A stretch of 43,438 nucleotides of DNA, from NCBI GenBank assembly GCA_948616425.1, contig CAPGBJ010000065.1, positions 1 to 43,438 on the forward strand. The letters run 5' to 3'. Below the pieces are notes generated by a model, which searched no databases, was not told the origin of the DNA, and worked only from the letters and a program-made list of their open reading frames with translations. Positions 41,479 to 43,438 of this stretch are shown piece by piece. Numbering within the stretch: the first letter of the stretch is position 1; each line of letters starts with the position of its first letter. The DNA is from an uncultured Oscillospiraceae bacterium. Lineage in GTDB: Bacteria > Bacillota > Clostridia > Oscillospirales > Oscillospiraceae. Made by a program: the position numbers and the translations under genes.

Positions 41479-41681
41479 TCCGCCGCCTCCTCAGATATAG
41501 CACTGCAATTTTTATGGATTATAGCTCCTTACCCCCCTTTTGTAAAGGTCAGAAATTTCCAATTCCACTATCATTTTAGCGAACTTCTTCGTTAACTTTT
41601 TAATTCCATACAATTATTCTCATTTTTTGGAATCAAATGGAAAACTGTTGTCGAAAGATTGCAAGCTATTTGAATTTCCAC

Positions 41682-41710
41682 TTTACTCCGGTAAACCGCT
41701 GTGTTATAAT
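41682..41710 (+). promoter_or_regulatory. Promoter for the aminotransferase gene
   Basis: TTTACT at 41682-41687, 17-bp spacer, TATAAT at 41705-41710 preceded by TGT (extended -10). Confidence 0.75.
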
Positions 41711-41763
41711 AAACAGCAATACTCCCTTGCTTCTGGCAATTTGAATGTAGGAGGTCTGTTTCT

Positions 41764-42945
41764 ATGGTTTCCCCACATATGAAGGACTTGGGCACCGCCC
41801 GGTCTGTGATCCGCGAACTGTTTGAATACGGCAAAGCCCGCGCCGCTGAAATCGGTGCAGAAAATGTCTTTGACTTTTCTATTGGCAATCCCAGTGTCCC
41901 CGCCCCTGCCGCTGTCAACGAGACAGCCGTACGTCTGCTCACACAGCAGCCGGACTCAATCCACGCCTACACCAGCGCACAAGGGGCCCCTGACGCCCGT
42001 CAACGTTTTGCCGAGGCCCTCAACCGCCGCTTTGGAACTGACTACACCGCTGACCGCTTCTACCTCACCGTGGGGGCAGCCGCTTCTCTGTGCTGCGTCT
42101 TCAAGGGACTGACCTGCCCTGGAGACGAGTTTGTGGTCTTTGCCCCCTATTTTCCCGAATACAAAGTGTTTATCGAGGGAGCTGGGGCCAAGATGACCCC
42201 TATCCCCCCAGAGGTTGAGGGCTTCCAGATCGACTTTGACGCCTTTGAGCAGGCCCTCAACGAACACACCAAGGGAGTGGTTATCAACACACCCAATAAC
42301 CCCTCCGGTGTGGTGTACTCCAGGGCCACTCTGGAGCGGCTGGCCAATGTTCTCACCGAGAAAAGTAAGCAGTATGGCCACCCCATCTATCTCATCTCCG
42401 ATGAGCCCTACCGGGAGATTGTCTACACCGGAGTGGAGGTGCCCTGGGTACCTCACATCTATCATGACACCATCATCTGCTACTCTTTCTCCAAATCCCT
42501 GTCCCTCCCCGGCGAGCGAATCGGCTATGTTTTGGTACCTGAGAGCGTCACCGACGCGGCTGATGTCTACGCCTCAGTGGCCGGCGCGGGGCGGTCTCTG
42601 GGCTATGTAAACGCCCCCAGTCTGTTCCAGCAGGTCACTTCCCTGTGCTGCGACTTGACATCTGATATTAAAATCTATGAGGAGAACCGCAACCTGTTTG
42701 TCTCCGCTCTGAGGGACATGGGCTACCATGTGGTGGAACCTGGCGGAGCCTTCTACCTCTTCCCCCGCAGTCTGGAGCCCGACGACCTGGCTTTCAGCGA
42801 ACGGGCCAAAAAGTTCGATCTGCTGATGGCCCCCGGCACCGGGTTCGGCGCCCCTGGCCATGTACGGATCTCTTACTGCGTCCAAACTGACACCATCCGC
42901 CGCTCTCTGCCCAAATTCAAGGCACTGGCAGACACCTACAAGTAA
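41764..42945 (+). CDS. Class I/II PLP-dependent aminotransferase
   Basis: 393 aa, AspC-like fold. Visible features: VFDFSIGNPSVPAPAAV near the start, AYTSAQGAPDARQRFAE, the cofactor-binding TVGAAASLCCVF, VINTPNNPSGVVYS (Asn binding PLP), ISDEPYREIVY (Asp/Tyr) and YSFSKSLSLPGERIGYV with the Schiff-base Lys244, plus HVRISYC with the substrate-carboxylate Arg near the end. Similar proteins in Clostridia are annotated as aspartate/aromatic aminotransferases; the substrate cannot be set from sequence. TAGGAGG 9 nt before ATG; its own promoter and terminator make it monocistronic. Confidence 0.93.
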   Translation: MVSPHMKDLGTARSVIRELFEYGKARAAEIGAENVFDFSIGNPSVPAPAAVNETAVRLLTQQPDSIHAYTSAQGAPDARQRFAEALNRRFGTDYTADRFYLTVGAAASLCCVFKGLTCPGDEFVVFAPYFPEYKVFIEGAGAKMTPIPPEVEGFQIDFDAFEQALNEHTKGVVINTPNNPSGVVYSRATLERLANVLTEKSKQYGHPIYLISDEPYREIVYTGVEVPWVPHIYHDTIICYSFSKSLSLPGERIGYVLVPESVTDAADVYASVAGAGRSLGYVNAPSLFQQVTSLCCDLTSDIKIYEENRNLFVSALRDMGYHVVEPGGAFYLFPRSLEPDDLAFSERAKKFDLLMAPGTGFGAPGHVRISYCVQTDTIRRSLPKFKALADTYK

Positions 42946-42949
42946 GCCT

Positions 42950-42983
42950 AAAATCGGCACGATCTAAGATCGTGCCGATTTTT
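42950..42983 (+). terminator. Intrinsic terminator after the aminotransferase
   Basis: AAAATCGGCACGATC / GATCGTGCCGATTTT, 15-bp perfect arms around TAA, then T. Confidence 0.93.
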
Positions 42984-42994
42984 AATTATTCCGT

Positions 42995-43351
42995 AAAAAA
43001 ATCGTCGGAACAAAGCGAACTTTGCCCCGACGTGCCATAAGTGATTCATATCGTTTTTCTTTCAAGTTTGCGCCCAAACCCAAATCGAAGCCCAGCGCAG
43101 CGGGTTCGATTTGGAAAGGAGGAGCAGCGCAATGAGTGCGCTCTGACTTTTGAAAAAAAGTCGGAGCAAGCGATATGAAGCTTGCCCCGACGTGCTATAA
43201 GTGATTCACATCGTCTTTCTTTCAGCTTTGCGCCCAAAACCAAATCGAAGCCCAGCGCAGCGGGTTCGATTTGGAAAGGAGGAGCAGCGAAATGAGGGCG
43301 CTCTGACTTTTGAAAAAAGTCGGAGCAAGCGATATGAAGCTTGCTCCGACG
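42995..43351 (-). repeat. ~160-bp tandem repeat with three terminator-like hairpins after tRNA-Thr
   Basis: Two copies (about 43022-43181 and 43182-43341) are over 90% alike, and the third boundary abuts the tRNA. Each contains an AAATCGAAGCCC-n8-GGGTTCGATTT palindrome. Minus-strand terminators follow at 43350-43313 (GTCGGAGCAAGC / GCTTGCTCCGAC, 12-bp perfect, then T6), 43191-43152 (one mismatch, T7) and 43031-42995 (imperfect, T7). The first is the natural tRNA terminator. Open frames here give the repeated peptide FPNRTRCAGLRFGF on the minus strand, which I take as non-coding. Confidence 0.88.
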
Positions 43352-43427
43352 TGGAGCTGCTGGCCGGATTTGAACCGGCGACCTGCTGATTACGAATCAG
43401 CTGCTCTACCGACTGAGCCACAGCAGC
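43352..43427 (-). tRNA. tRNA-Thr (anticodon CGU)
   Basis: 76 nt including an encoded CCA (43354-43352). Acceptor stem GCTGCTG / CAGCAGC with discriminator U, D arm GCTC-AGTCGGTA-GAGC, anticodon stem GCTGA / TCAGC with loop TTCGTAA (anticodon CGT, codon ACG), variable AGGTC, T arm GCCGG-TTCAAAT-CCGGC. All four stems pair fully. The transcript runs leftward into a terminator starting 2 nt after the CCA. Confidence 0.97.
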
Positions 43428-43438
43428 ATCTATGAATA

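Noticed and set aside
41592..41942. 116-aa minus-strand frame before the aminotransferase
   Set aside because: Covers the aminotransferase promoter and 5' coding part in antisense; no family features or RBS.
43046..43421. Two minus-strand frames sharing the FPNRTRCAGLRFGF peptide
   Set aside because: They lie in the duplicated 160-bp hairpin element (the second even runs through the tRNA), so they are repeat-derived and not genes.

Overview
This window looks like a chromosomal segment of a GC-rich, low-oxygen Firmicute of the class Clostridia, most likely an Oscillospiraceae/Ruminococcaceae-type gut bacterium (Flavonifractor, Lawsonibacter or Intestinimonas-like). The evidence is the gene content (ylxM-ffh, rpsP-khpA-rimM, dnaG-rpoD, ftsE-ftsX-M23 peptidase, lipoteichoic-acid-synthase-like sulfatase, class B sortase, ptb-buk butyrate genes), strong AGGAGG ribosome-binding sites and intrinsic terminators. 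The genus is an inference; no rRNA is present.

Layout. 1-926: the 5' part of a cyclic-glucan-synthase-like (GH94/GT84, NdvB-type) gene leaving the left edge on the minus strand. 1118-5653: translation and secretion cluster on plus (ylxM, ffh, rpsP, khpA, an unrecognised small gene, rimM, AI-2E-type permease); trmD and rplS, often found after rimM, are not there. 5878-7698 minus: LtaS-like phosphoglycerol transferase. 7985-10421: polar amino acid ABC importer. 10515-12934: AGCS symporter, acpP, rnc. 13032-20820 minus: dgt, then dnaG-rpoD followed by a 1107-residue protein of 28 Sel1-like repeats. 21016-27312 minus: heptad-repeat protein, NhaC antiporter, polysaccharide deacetylase, M23 peptidase with a degraded relative next to it, ftsX, ftsE.

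27777-38417 minus is an accessory surface-polysaccharide island, partly AT-richer. Read in the direction of transcription: tyrosine recombinase; a promoter with a ~590-nt leader; wzz-like, cpsD kinase, cpsB phosphatase, class B sortase, two tiny SPQTG-anchored proteins, an LCP-family enzyme and the initiating sugar transferase; then, behind a separate promoter, a flippase, a GT2/rfbA chimeric gene relic, and rfbB. No polymerase and no intact glycosyltransferase besides the initiating enzyme are present, so the locus seems to have lost its middle.

38597-42945: ptb-buk (butyrate from butyryl-CoA with ATP yield), a stand-alone N-terminal half of PTS Enzyme I, and a PLP aminotransferase. The right end has tRNA-Thr(CGU) with encoded CCA, followed on its own strand by three iterated terminator-like hairpins in a ~160-bp repeat.

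Most interesting for follow-up: the sortase B/SPQTG micro-protein/LCP module built into the capsule operon, the recombinase with nearby inverted repeats and a repeat-flanked promoter (possible phase switch), the 28-repeat Sel1 protein with a three-repeat super-period cotranscribed with dnaG-rpoD, the chimeric GT2-rfbA relic, and the Enzyme I half-protein.
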